DNA of 64,000 bases from Lomentospora prolificans. Its lineage: Eukaryota > Ascomycota > Sordariomycetes > Microascales > Microascaceae. Numbering within the stretch: the stretch's first letter is position 1; each line of letters opens with the position of its first letter. The stretch is taken from contig JARFXM010000006.1 in NCBI GenBank assembly GCA_029532625.1, forward strand, positions 2,728,001-2,792,000, given 5' to 3'. This document shows, one piece after another, positions 21,595 to 32,371 of the stretch. The notes beneath the pieces were generated by a model. That model searched no databases, was not told the origin of the DNA, and was given only the letters and a program-made list of their open reading frames with translations. The position numbers were made by a program, and so were the translations under genes.

Positions 21595-22551
21595 GGTGCA
21601 GACTGCGTCACATTCATATCACGATTCAATCCGATAGGTAGCTAGACGCTTTCAAAACACTTGCGCTATTGAGGAGTGGGCATGGTTTGGACAGGAGCAT
21701 GCGGACGGTTCACATGCCCTCTGCTTACTCAGCAGAGACGACATCTCGAATTGCCTCTCATCCATGGATTTATCGGGCAGGCAGGTCCCAAGAGACAATG
21801 AACAAATATTTGCAGGAAGCTGCCCAGTAGTTATTTCCAAAACTCGCCTTGGAGGGCTCCTTCCCAGTAGTCCCCGGGGACGGTGTACTTGCGGCGGACT
21901 AGACAATGATGTCCTCAACCCAAGCGTCCCCAAGTCTAGCTTGCTGCCCACTGGCGATGAGTCCAGTAGCGAATAAGTTTTGGGGTGAAAGAATCCACGG
22001 ATGTTTATAGACGTGACGGTAACATTAATCTCGCCCTGGCGGTCAAGTTCGCTTGGATCTATCAGCAGGCCTTGATGTTACGTTCGAAGGTGATGCTAGG
22101 GCACATCCATCTTCCACTCGGCCGATCAGTGACGGGGAGTAGGTTAGAGTTGAAAGTCCGTATGACTACCTCAAAAGAGGTCAACGTTACTGCAACTACG
22201 GGGCAAAGTTGTGACAGCCACTGCATCATCATTGCCGCAAGTTTCCGCAGGATGAGTTTGCCAGAAAGAGTTGAGAAGGAGCGATTCAATCAATAGGAAA
22301 GTGCTTGCAAGGTAAACTCGGCGCCGTAGAGATTTGGTCCTTCCATTTATATATTTCGACGGACTCGTACATGCAAGTCCAGTAATCTAATATAACCACC
22401 CGGTCTTGCCTCTCCATGCCTAGTTCTTATTAATCTGTACCCCATCTGGGCTGGTTCTTAGCACTGAGCATATGGAATTCAAGGCTTATCAACCCGGCAC
22501 CGCATACAGTCAAAAGCAACTGTAAATTCGTACATCCAAGAAGAGTAAAGA
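21595..22551. promoter_or_regulatory. divergent intergenic region between SEC15 and MEI2
   Basis: About 960 bases, the longest gap in the gene-rich part, with both promoters by arrangement. Several open frames of 60-103 codons lie here on both strands, but none has recognisable similarity. A long upstream region would fit a developmentally regulated meiotic gene, which is inference only. Confidence 0.5.
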
Positions 22552-25127
22552 ATGGACCCACGAGAGAGACTAGGCACCATGCCGTCTAACTCCAGTCCTC
22601 CACGTGGGGTGACCTCAAAAGAAAACCAGTTTAACGGGCGGTCGGCAGAGTCCCGGGCTGCACAAGTTCCAAACTGCCCCAAGCTGGCACGAGAGGAACT
22701 TCATGTCACCGCTACCTCAGCAGATCTGACCAAGACACCGGGATTGCATGTTGGGAAACCAATGAAGGAACATTCCGAACCCCAGAAGCTATCACCAACG
22801 GCCTCTTCGTTCCACCCAATCTCCAGTCTAATACCGCAGATTTATCACGGCGCTCTAGGCGATTCATACCTCAAGGCTATGTCTTCCTACGGTATAATGG
22901 CTTCCCAGTTATTAAGCGCAGACCTGGGCGTCTCGCGTCATCTTCTTTTCACATCTGCGGCCGCCAAGGTTACTCCGTCTGATGTCGACACGTTCATGGA
23001 GGTAAAACCATGCGAGCTTGATTCGGTTATCAGTATCAAACGACTAATGTTGCCATAGAAGCTCGGCCAGCTGGGATTTCAGTGCCAGGGTACTAGGCTG
23101 TCACAGCCCCTCGGAACCTCCACCTCCGTCTACTTCACTGACATCAGAGATGCATGTCTCGTGTATGAACACTCACATCTATCTTCCGTCAATTGGGCCG
23201 TGGAGTATGTATCCGGAATCACGAATGCAAACCCGCCTCCTGGCTTCATTGGGTTACCAGAGGGCCAGATACTGGTTGTCGTAACTGCGAAGCCGGGTAT
23301 CCAACTCGGCGACTACGCCACGGACTTGGCGATTCACCGCCTTCTCCATTCCCATTCTCAGGTATTCTCCATTAAGCAGCTATCTCCCATTCAAAGTGGG
23401 ACTTTCGAAACTATCGTCGAATACTGCGACGCCAGTGCCGCCAATAGCGCCTTAACCGCCTTTGAAGGGATAACTACAGAGGTAAGAGGATGGACATTCA
23501 ACGGTTTCAACCTGTACTAATACTCTGCAAAGGGGATACAGGTCGAAGCAACAATGTATTTTCCGGCATGTAGCCGCGGTCCGGTCGGGTTCAGACAGCC
23601 ACCGGCCCCGGGAAGATATTTAGCTTGCCGAGTACGCAAAATTCCACTTAATGCAGTGGGGTTGAGTCCGTGGTTGAGTCCGTCTGACATTTCCGAAAAT
23701 AACCAGCGCGAAGCGGTCTCACAAAGATCTCGGGAAGTTCCAACCCCGCAAGCTCCGTTGCAGGCCCAGAATAATATGTACGCCCACTCGCAGTCACCAG
23801 ATATAAGATCCCAACTTGTTAGTGCAGATATCATGACTGACTCGGAACACCTGAATCTCTCACTTAATAATGCAAGTAGCTTCAGCTCGGAGATATCCAT
23901 ACTCCGTCAGCCTCATGGAGAGACTAGCATACGGGGACATACGTATGATCACGAGAGACGGGGATCTAGGCGCATGTCCGTTCCCCGGCCTGTCCGAGGC
24001 GCCCATTTCACCGCCTCTAATCACCATAATCACGTCGACATGAATCGAATCAGGGAAGGCATGGATGTTCGAACAACGGTAAGCTTTCCTGAGAAATTCG
24101 CTCACCCAAATGTAAGCTCTTCTTAATTTGGCTAGATCATGCTCCGAAACATACCGAACAAGGTCGACCAAGCCATGTTAAAGCGCATTATTGACGAGTC
24201 GAGCTGGGGCAAGTATGATTTTATGTATTTGAGAATCGATTTTGCAAACGACTGCAAGTTAAGTGTGTCACTGTTAAGCCATGCGGAGACACTATCTTAA
24301 CCGTTCGTGTGAGTGTTTAGCGTCGGATATGCCTTTATAAACTTTGTCGATGTAAGTCTTCGGCGACCCTCGATTCCAGTTTTCTGCGTGAGGGAACTAA
24401 TGCAAGACAGCCTCTCGATATCATCGACGTGAGCCATAGAGTAATCCTAGAAGGTAATCGATTGTCTTAACTGACTTCCCGTAGTTTGTAAAGGCCCGTG
24501 GAAACCAGCGATGGTAAAGTAGTCCTCAACGCCATCCGAAGCCTATTCTAACATCTCCCAAAAGGAACTGTTTCAAGAGTGACAAGGTGGCAGAGATATC
24601 CTACGCGAGTACGTTAGAGGAAGGACAAGTCTACATGAACAATTTAACCCTCATCTAGCTGACCTGCCCCAGCCATTCAAGGAAAAGATTGCCTTGTGCA
24701 AAAGTTCCGCAACAGCTCGGTGATGCTAGAGCCTCCTCACTATCGACCAAAGGTATGAATACGTGTAGTAGTTATATTGTATATTATCCTGGGCGCTAAC
24801 CGAAGACTCAAGTTATTCTTCACCTCCAACGGTCCAGAGCCAACACTTGCCGGCCAGGAGGAGACTTTCCCTAAACCTGATAATCAATCAAAGATGAAAA
24901 GGAGCTGTGAGAATGCGGAGCACGTTGGTAGGTAGTGAGGGAGAGAAGTAGACCTTTGCTATAAATGTTTACTTACCATGGATGAATCAGGACTGTTCAC
25001 CCCCAACGCAGGCCAACATTTCCGTGATGAACAACGCCGGCGCCGTTCACAGTACGACCGGGGCACGAGGCTGGCAGCCCTCGAAGAGTATGATTGCGAA
25101 GCTGCTATTAGGCAGTGTGGTATGTAG
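22552..25127 (+). CDS. MEI2-like RNA-binding protein
   Basis: RNA-binding protein of the Mei2 family, which in fission yeast drives entry into meiosis. Eleven exons close in frame: 22552-23001, 23059-23481, 23542-24078, 24136-24257, 24321-24351, 24411-24428, 24485-24513, 24565-24608, 24673-24752, 24813-24927 and 24991-25127, giving about 661 residues. The diagnostic C-terminal RRM (RRM3) is complete: IMLRNIPNKVDQAMLKRIID, YDFMYLRIDFANDCNVGYAF, then INFVDPLDIIDFVKARGNQR and CFKSDKVAEISYA, followed by the Mei2 signature QGKDCLVQKFRNSSVM. The N-terminal half has weaker RRM-like stretches and low-complexity segments. Exon 6 is only 18 nt. The protein ends EEYDCEAAIRQCGM. Six introns interrupt RRM3, unusually dense for this window. 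Confidence 0.88.
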
Positions 25128-25415
25128 CCGAAACTTGAGCCAATTCGTGCAAATAACTATTTTCCCAAGTTAGTCATAGAAGGAGCTATCGCTAATACCG
25201 TACACGTCTTGTTGCCGCGGCCATGTTGTCTACATGACCCCACGGATCGGCCATTATAACCTGCGACGTAGTCTAGAACTAGGCGTCAAACAATGAATAT
25301 GGGCTCAGGGTAGTCCTGACATGGAAATTCCTCCGAGTGCCGTTATTTGTGATTCAATGCCCAACCTGTTACACTCGTAGCCGAGTCCGTTTCTGAAGGG
25401 GTGCAGAACTGCTAG

Positions 25416-27854
25416 TCACTCCGGCAACGGGGGCAGCGGCTTTCTAACACGATTCTCAGGTCTAGCTACATTTGTGACACTATCGACGACGATTCTCGCC
25501 TGATCCTGTTCAGCTAAGTCTTTAATGTCTTTAAGCTCTGAGCTATCTCTCCATGGCCGGATAGAATGGGATGACCTGAAGGCTTGGTCAGTCGATCGAT
25601 TGCCGTTCTCCCTTCCCTCTAGAATCTGGTGTCGCTGCTCGTATAATTCCGCGCAAACACCCCTCTGGTTTCCGTCACCACAGGTGTTATCCTCCGACTC
25701 AATCGGCGGTGTAAGCCGCGAATATTGCGATACTGCGATGGGATACATTCCCCGATAACTACTAGCCTGAGGGACCTGAGGCGAGGGGCTAGACAAGCGG
25801 GGTTTTCTGGATGAAGCCTCGACCTCAGGTTGCCAAAGAGTGGGGGTTGAGTTGTTCGCCATCGAACGGGAGAATATGATCAAGATAAGGCAAGATAGAA
25901 GCAGAATAGACTGGGCGATAGACATACGTTTCTGGAAGACGACTTCATCAGCTAAAACATTTAGCCTAGACGAGAGTGCCACCATTTCACTCTGGGACTG
26001 TTCGCGCTGGGTCTCTAAAGCGATGATAGTTGACTGCCAGATTTGGTCATACTGTTGCCGGAGGCTATCAAGTTCCGTGCAGACAGTGTGGTTCAAAGTG
26101 TCCATGAATGCCTCTAGCTTCGGAAGCCTCCGTTCCTCAATTCTCAGGAAGGCTTCCTGTAGATACCTCGACTGTTCCTCCACGTACTTCAAAGTCCACG
26201 TTACGTTGGACTCGAGAAGTTGTAGGCGCTTGGTAACAGTTTTAAAAAAGCTATCTTGTACGATTGGGGGGGGTGATGGGGCTGCAGTGGCCGTAGTAGA
26301 TCTGTCTTTCAGCTGGCCCACTGTCCCCTCGGATGGCTTAAATTGTGACGGAGGCGCCGGGTGACTAGACATTGAGCCTTCCGAGTGGACGATGGTAGCG
26401 TAACCTTCGTCACTCATGTTTGCTGAGGACACATGTGTAGCGGTCGATGGGACTTCCACAGCGGGCGGTGATGCTGCGCGTCCTGATGATGAGGCCTGAT
26501 CCAACACCGGGGGGTAGGAAACTTCGGACGCGTAATTTGCCGGCTGCCGCCATGACGCATCAACTTTGAGTTCGTCGTGGTCGGCAGTATCTGCATCGAG
26601 TGAAGTCCGCGGTAGTGCGGGGCAAGTGGAGGATGGCATTTCTAAAAGCAAAGGGCGATTGCAAACGGCAGAAGGCCCTGATTCGACTCTCGAAGTATTA
26701 TTGGTGCTCTCATGACTGAGAGTAGTCGTTCCATGTTCCACCAACCCGGCAGGGCTACTCAGGTCATCCTCTTCAACGGGTGGTTCTGCTTCCTTCCAGG
26801 ATTCCATCATTCGCGTACCATGGACTCGGAGCAGGGACAAAGGACAATAGTATTCATTCCCATAGTGTGTCAGAAATTCGACCTGGACATATTTAGCCCA
26901 GATTTGGGGGTTGTCGACTAAAAAAGGTTGGATATCCCGGGAGTTCCTGGCCTCAAATGTGCCCAAAAGGTGCCATTTCTCTGCCTTTATAGGGTAACGA
27001 TCGCTCACCCGGACCCGAAAGTGCCGGACCATGCTAGAAAAAAATTCGAAGTTCGCCAGAACAACCGTATCAACTAAGATATCGTCACTTAGCTCCACAA
27101 TGGCATACTTTTCCTCGGCTTGGCATTCAAAGAGCATATACGAGTCCTTATTCTCGAGAAGGATGGCCTTGGCATTCTTCGCCCCAGGGCTAGTCTTTAA
27201 AACTGTGGCTCCTGCATCGAATGATGAATATGAGAACCGCTCCTTGCATGTCTTCCCCGCATCCTTGCTGCGATAGTATTGCGTTTTGCCATCATCATAG
27301 AGAACCTCCACGACCTCTTCATTTGATTGAGGTTGAAGGGATGGCTCTGTCGAATCTTCCGGATAGTCGGAGAGAACATCAAAGTCAAAGGAGATCTCTC
27401 CCTCGTCTCCGACGGTGTCGAGACTAGGGTCAATGGGGTGGTCCCGTTTCCGCCTCATGTCTGGCGGACGCTTTCCTTGTATATCCCGTGCGTCTTGTCC
27501 ATGTTGTTGAAGCATGAGTGCCTTCCATTCTTCGAAGGAGAGGATAGGATGCCCATGGTCGCTGCGTAGTCCCCCCGTTTCCAGTGGCGCTTGCTCTTGC
27601 GCATCAGGAGATTGGCTCGTAGCCGTAAGATCGTGGATGGCGGTCAGAAAAACAGTCGGCGATACCGAAGTACTCCTCAGGCACTGTTGAGGAAGGGTGT
27701 GCGTTATGTAGTTAATAGTTTTGGAGAGGCAGACAGCAGGCGCATCATACACAGGGGCCTTCGCTAAGGTCTGGCTATAAATACAATCCGCATGGGTCCA
27801 AATGACAAGGAATGAAAGGATGGCATGTTTAGATGCTAACCACAGAACATTCAT
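25416..27854 (-). CDS. SUN-domain membrane protein, SLP1 type
   Basis: Single-exon gene of 812 residues from the chosen ATG. That ATG gives a signal peptide (MNVLWLASKHAILSFLVIWT); an in-frame ATG 43 codons upstream would bury it. A SUN domain spans about residues 205-348: RFSYSSFDAGATVLKTSPGA, KNAKAILLENKDSYMLFECQ, IVELSDDILVDTVVLANFEF, FLTHYGNEYYCPLSLLRVHG. This is the SLP1/SUCO (mid-SUN) type rather than a C-terminal nuclear-envelope SUN. A predicted coiled coil covers ~545-640, followed by one membrane segment (~644-663, AQSILLLSCLILIIFS) and a cytosolic tail rich in Pro. In yeast Slp1 works in the endoplasmic reticulum with Emp65 to protect folding proteins. The gene is the last before the AT-rich block: its start lies only about 160 bases from the boundary, so its promoter is squeezed or extends into mutated DNA. 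Confidence 0.88.
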   Translation of the reverse strand: MNVLWLASKHAILSFLVIWTHADCIYSQTLAKAPVYDAPAVCLSKTINYITHTLPQQCLRSTSVSPTVFLTAIHDLTATSQSPDAQEQAPLETGGLRSDHGHPILSFEEWKALMLQQHGQDARDIQGKRPPDMRRKRDHPIDPSLDTVGDEGEISFDFDVLSDYPEDSTEPSLQPQSNEEVVEVLYDDGKTQYYRSKDAGKTCKERFSYSSFDAGATVLKTSPGAKNAKAILLENKDSYMLFECQAEEKYAIVELSDDILVDTVVLANFEFFSSMVRHFRVRVSDRYPIKAEKWHLLGTFEARNSRDIQPFLVDNPQIWAKYVQVEFLTHYGNEYYCPLSLLRVHGTRMMESWKEAEPPVEEDDLSSPAGLVEHGTTTLSHESTNNTSRVESGPSAVCNRPLLLEMPSSTCPALPRTSLDADTADHDELKVDASWRQPANYASEVSYPPVLDQASSSGRAASPPAVEVPSTATHVSSANMSDEGYATIVHSEGSMSSHPAPPSQFKPSEGTVGQLKDRSTTATAAPSPPPIVQDSFFKTVTKRLQLLESNVTWTLKYVEEQSRYLQEAFLRIEERRLPKLEAFMDTLNHTVCTELDSLRQQYDQIWQSTIIALETQREQSQSEMVALSSRLNVLADEVVFQKRMSIAQSILLLSCLILIIFSRSMANNSTPTLWQPEVEASSRKPRLSSPSPQVPQASSYRGMYPIAVSQYSRLTPPIESEDNTCGDGNQRGVCAELYEQRHQILEGRENGNRSTDQAFRSSHSIRPWRDSSELKDIKDLAEQDQARIVVDSVTNVARPENRVRKPLPPLPE

Positions 27855-28013
27855 AATGGTAACATGCCGAGGAAATAAATAAGGAGCAGGCAAGGGGAGA
27901 GAGAATAATAAGTGCAGCAGAGACGAGAGAAGATGCGCAGCATCAAAGTCGAAACAATCCACCCATGTGTTCGAACCAACCAATCACATCGCTCTACTTA
28001 AGAGTCCCTCCAC

Positions 28014-31000
28014 ATAGATTAACTCTTATCCTAAAGGACTAATAATTAATATACTTATAGATACTAGTAAGATTTAAGAAGAATAGACTAGAAGTAGAGA
28101 TCTACTTTAATATAAGAGTAAGCTCTATCTTAATTAATAAAAAATAATTTACTAAGAATTTATTAAATATAGTATTTACTACTAAAAGTAAACTAGTTAT
28201 AATAATAAGTATAAAAACTAATTTTAATATTACTAAAGAAGTAAGCTTTAATTTCTATATTCCTAGAACTATATAGGAAATAAAAGTTAATAGCTATATA
28301 ATTATAATAATAGATATTATTAATAACCTTAGTTTTAAATTATTACTTAGTAATAATTTCTTAATATAGATAAAAATAATAATTAACTTATAGAAGGGAA
28401 TTATTAAGTTCTTAATATATTAAAAGATAAAAGTAAACTTAAAGATATTAAAGAAGAGAAGAAGGATAGAAAGAAAAGTAATAGTAATTTATATAGTAGG
28501 GATCTTATTAAGATCTAAAATAGTAATCCCTCTTTATTATATTAACTTTCTAAAATTAATAAAAGTAGGAAAACTTAGATAATAGAAGGAAGGAAATAAT
28601 AAACTAGAGTAAACTTACTATTTTTAGTTAATATATAATAATATTTATAATATTAAGATATTATAGTTTACTTCTAAAATAGTAATAATTAGTAATCTAA
28701 TAGTATTCTAAATAATATTAAAATATAGTAAAAGAGTAGAAAGAATAGTAAAGAGTAATTTTAAAGAATAAGTATTTATAATATTAATAGAAGTAATAAA
28801 AAATTAGATAATCTTATTAAAAGAGAGGTTATTTACTAGTAGTTATAAATAATAGAAAAAGAGGTAATAGAAGTATAAGAAGAATAAAAGTAAACTTAAA
28901 AAATACTTTTTAATATTAATTATTAAATCCTTAATTATAGTATTAATATACTAAATAAAATACTAGTTATAAAAATTAAAAAAAGGTTTTTAATAGTAAA
29001 TACTAATCTAAAGTTTATAGTAAAGATAATTAATTTTATAAATAAATATAAAATTATTTATAAAGATTAAGAGATTATATTTATAATAGAAAAAGATAAA
29101 ATAAGAATTAATCTTACTAATAGTTAGTAAAACTAAAAATAAAATATATACTAATATTTATTAATAAGTAATAAAAAACTTATTTTAGATAAAACTTATA
29201 ACTTTTTTTATTAATAAAGAAAGATAGAATAGATAAGGTAACTAGTACTAATTACTTATTTAGTATTTATAGTATACTAATCTATAAATATTAAGAAATA
29301 TAATAAAAAAATAGTTATTAATCTATAACTATTAAATAAGTAAGTAATACTAGATATTTACCTACTATTAAGTTAGGAAGATATTATAGAAATACTATAT
29401 AATAAGTAAATATTTACTAGTCTAAATATAAAAAAGTTCTTCTATTAATTATTAATCTATTATAAGTATTATAATTATATAGTAGTAATTAGCTTATAAA
29501 AGTTAGAGTAATTAAATATTATTTTTATAGATTTTAAGAACTTACTAGTATTTATATAATAGTATATAAATTATTTATTCTTTAAGTACTATTATTTTAT
29601 ATAAGTATATATTAATAATATTATAATTTTTAATAATATAAAAAAGGAGTATCTATACTATATAGAAATAGTAATATAGATAATAAATAGGAATTACTTA
29701 TATATCTTTATAAGTAAATCCTTTATAGGTTTCCCTAGTATTATTTTCCTTAATTATATCTTTAATAGTAATAGTAAGTAGAAGATAAGTAATTATATCC
29801 TAGGATTTAAATAGATAATATAATATCTTAATAATTTAGAAAAATTAGAATATTATATTAGTATAGTAATATTTATCTATATAATAATTCTATAGTTTAA
29901 TATATAGATAGTACTACTAGTAGAATTACTTTTAGTATATATATATTCTAGCTATATAGTAAGGAATAGGATAGTAAATCTATTCTAGGAAAAGATATTA
30001 TAGTAAAGGAATTATAGCTACTATATTTTCTATTATATATATACTTAAATATAGAAAAGAAGTATAGATTAATAAAGGTAGAATTAGTAATAGTTATCTA
30101 AATAGTAAGGAAGTTATAGAAAATAATTAAAATAAATAAATTTTTAATAATAATCCTTATAAATTACTTACTATTAAAAGGGATTATAAAATATACTTTA
30201 TTAAAAATTATAAATCTTAGTAAGGCTAACTTAAAGCTAGTAAATACTATAAACTAGCTATTATAGTTTAATTTTAAGGTTTTTTATATATTTAGACTAT
30301 TAAATATAATACTAGATATACTTTTATAATTACTAATTATACTTATAAAGGATATTAGGCTAAACTATAAATAACTTAATAAACTAAATAATATTAGGAT
30401 AGATATAATAGATAAGTAAGAATATACTTTAGAGGAGGTAGAAAGGTAAGGAATATAAATATTAGTAATCTAACTAATAGAGGATCTATAATAACTAATT
30501 ATTAATAGTTATAAAAAAGATAGTAAGCTAGGAAAGGTATTATATATAATTAGATAATAAAAGGAAGAGGAAGCTAGGATAAGCTAGAAGAGGCTAATAC
30601 TAGTTAAGCTATTCTAGGAAAGTAATAACCTCCTCTACTTTATTAATACTAAAAGTAATTATAAGCTATATATACTATACCTAATAGTATAGGTTATCTT
30701 TAAGATAGTATATAATAACTATTAATATATAAAAAATAGGAGAATACTATATAATTTATAAGATTTTTATATCTATTAAAAAGTAAATAAAAATAAGAAA
30801 TATTATAATTACTATCTAGTATACTTATAAAACTAAAGGGATAGATAGTAATTATATAGTAAACTAAAAAGGATTAATATAGTATTAACTCTATATTATA
30901 TAATTATAATAGATTTTATTATAAATATACTTACTATTCTAGTAGAAGGTATATTCTAAGTAATATCTAACTATTAAATACTAGATAATTTATTAATAAT

Positions 31001-31997
31001 TAACTATACCTTTAATAAGAAGATATTATTAATTATAAATAGTAAGATAATAACTATAGTATAATAAGTAGTAATTAATTATAAGTAATATTATATTATA
31101 ATTAAGGATTACTAATATATATTATTAGTAATAAAAATTTAAAGTTTACTCTAAAAATCTAGATAAAAGTCTATAAAATACTAAAAGTTAGTTAACTAAT
31201 AGTAATAGCTTATTACTTTTAGACTAATAGGATATCTAAAAGAAAGATCTAGAGAGTTAAGATTATAATCTACTATTATATAGTAAACTATCTAGAAGAA
31301 AGCTAAATTAATCTCTTATTAGTACTATAATTTAATCTTAATAATATATTCTTAGCTCTAATTAGATAAAACTTAATATATTAACTTTTAGCTTTAAGCT
31401 AAAAAATATTTTAGTAATTATTATTAATATAATAAAAGTAAAGAAAGTAATAATAAAACTTATACTAGATTTAATCTAGTAAGTAAATAATAAAAAAGTA
31501 GAAGTACTTATTATAATAGCTAGTATATTATTAAAACTATAGTATAATAAGTACTACTAGCTAATAATCTTTTAAGTAAGTAATATTATTTATTTATAAT
31601 TATATAATAACTATAGTTTACTAGGTAAACTAAAGAAGAAGTAGTTACTAAGCTAAGTAAAACTATTTAAAGTTATAAAAAAAGTATATAAACTTACTAT
31701 TAAATTAAATTTCCTAAAGAACTAGAAGATTTACTTAGTAATCTTAATAGTATATATCTTTAAAGATTTATAAAGAAGTAATCCTTATTAGAAGTATATA
31801 GAACCTCTAAAGCTAGTCTAAGTTAATAAAGAGAAGGAGATTAAAGTTAAATAGATTATTAGTTACTATAATATTTAAATAGGATATAAGTATCTAATCT
31901 ATTAGATAGGATAAGATCTAAAAGATAACTTTTAAAAAAGAATATAAAATATAATAAAGAATATAAATAAAGTAGTAGGTAATTATAAAAGAGTAGT
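28014..31997 (+). mobile_element. Ty3/gypsy-type retrotransposon relic, RIP-saturated
   Basis: Degenerate pol sequence on the plus strand. Around 31,090-31,390 the integrase C-terminal core can be traced: a remnant of the DRG...F region, then TYHPQTDGQSER-like positions now reading YYF-stop-TNRISKRK, then the residues resembling LPVLQFNLNN. All frames are full of TAA and TAG. The reverse-transcriptase part was not located with confidence. Ends and LTRs were not found, so the boundaries given are those of the block between the gene-rich DNA and the next insertion. More than one element may be included. Confidence 0.6.
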
Positions 31998-32371
31998 TGT
32001 TATGCTATATCATGCAAGCAAGCATGGAGGCACTCCATGACGCGCCACACCAATGTAAGCAAGTATGAACATGCTCTGGCAGAACCTTGGCAGTAAGCAA
32101 GCAATACTGAAGGTTGAAGGTAAGGAATATATAAAGGAAGTAAGGAACTATAAGCTAGATAGAAAGAATAAGACTATATTACTATCACAAAGGAATACCT
32201 ACACTGCATATGAACAGAATATGCAGAGGTTGACCAACGTGAAACCGGCGATCATCTCGAATCTGTGAATAGTGTCACAGAACCCCTCCACTTCCTTGCT
32301 AACAGCTCAGCAGTTAGCAAGCAAGCAGACACACCATATAATCGACCAACCATCGATTATTTGGCGTAACA
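31998..32371. mobile_element. young LTR-like insertion (solo LTR or similar), 374 bp
   Basis: Begins TGTTATGC and ends GGCGTAACA (terminal inverted repeat of 8-9 bases, TG...CA ends) and is flanked on both sides by the 5-bp target duplication GTAGT. It retains many CA, TG and CG dinucleotides although both flanks have none, so it inserted after the flanks were mutated or escaped RIP. Internal short repeats of the type GCAAGCAAGCATG occur near both ends. A 67-codon frame inside is shared with another copy only because the DNA is similar; I do not call it a gene. A solo LTR fits the structure best; a small non-autonomous (TRIM-like) element is possible. Confidence 0.85.

Noticed and set aside
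530..27854. Secondary-metabolite or other functional gene cluster
   Set aside because: The genes are unrelated housekeeping functions on alternating strands, with no core biosynthetic enzyme, transporter or pathway regulator among them.
32065..32268. 67-codon open frame, and the related one at 41,771-41,977
   Set aside because: They share a peptide only because the LTR-like DNA is nearly identical; the frame is broken in the inner copy at 41,948 and in the copy at 34,374, and no protein family was recognised.
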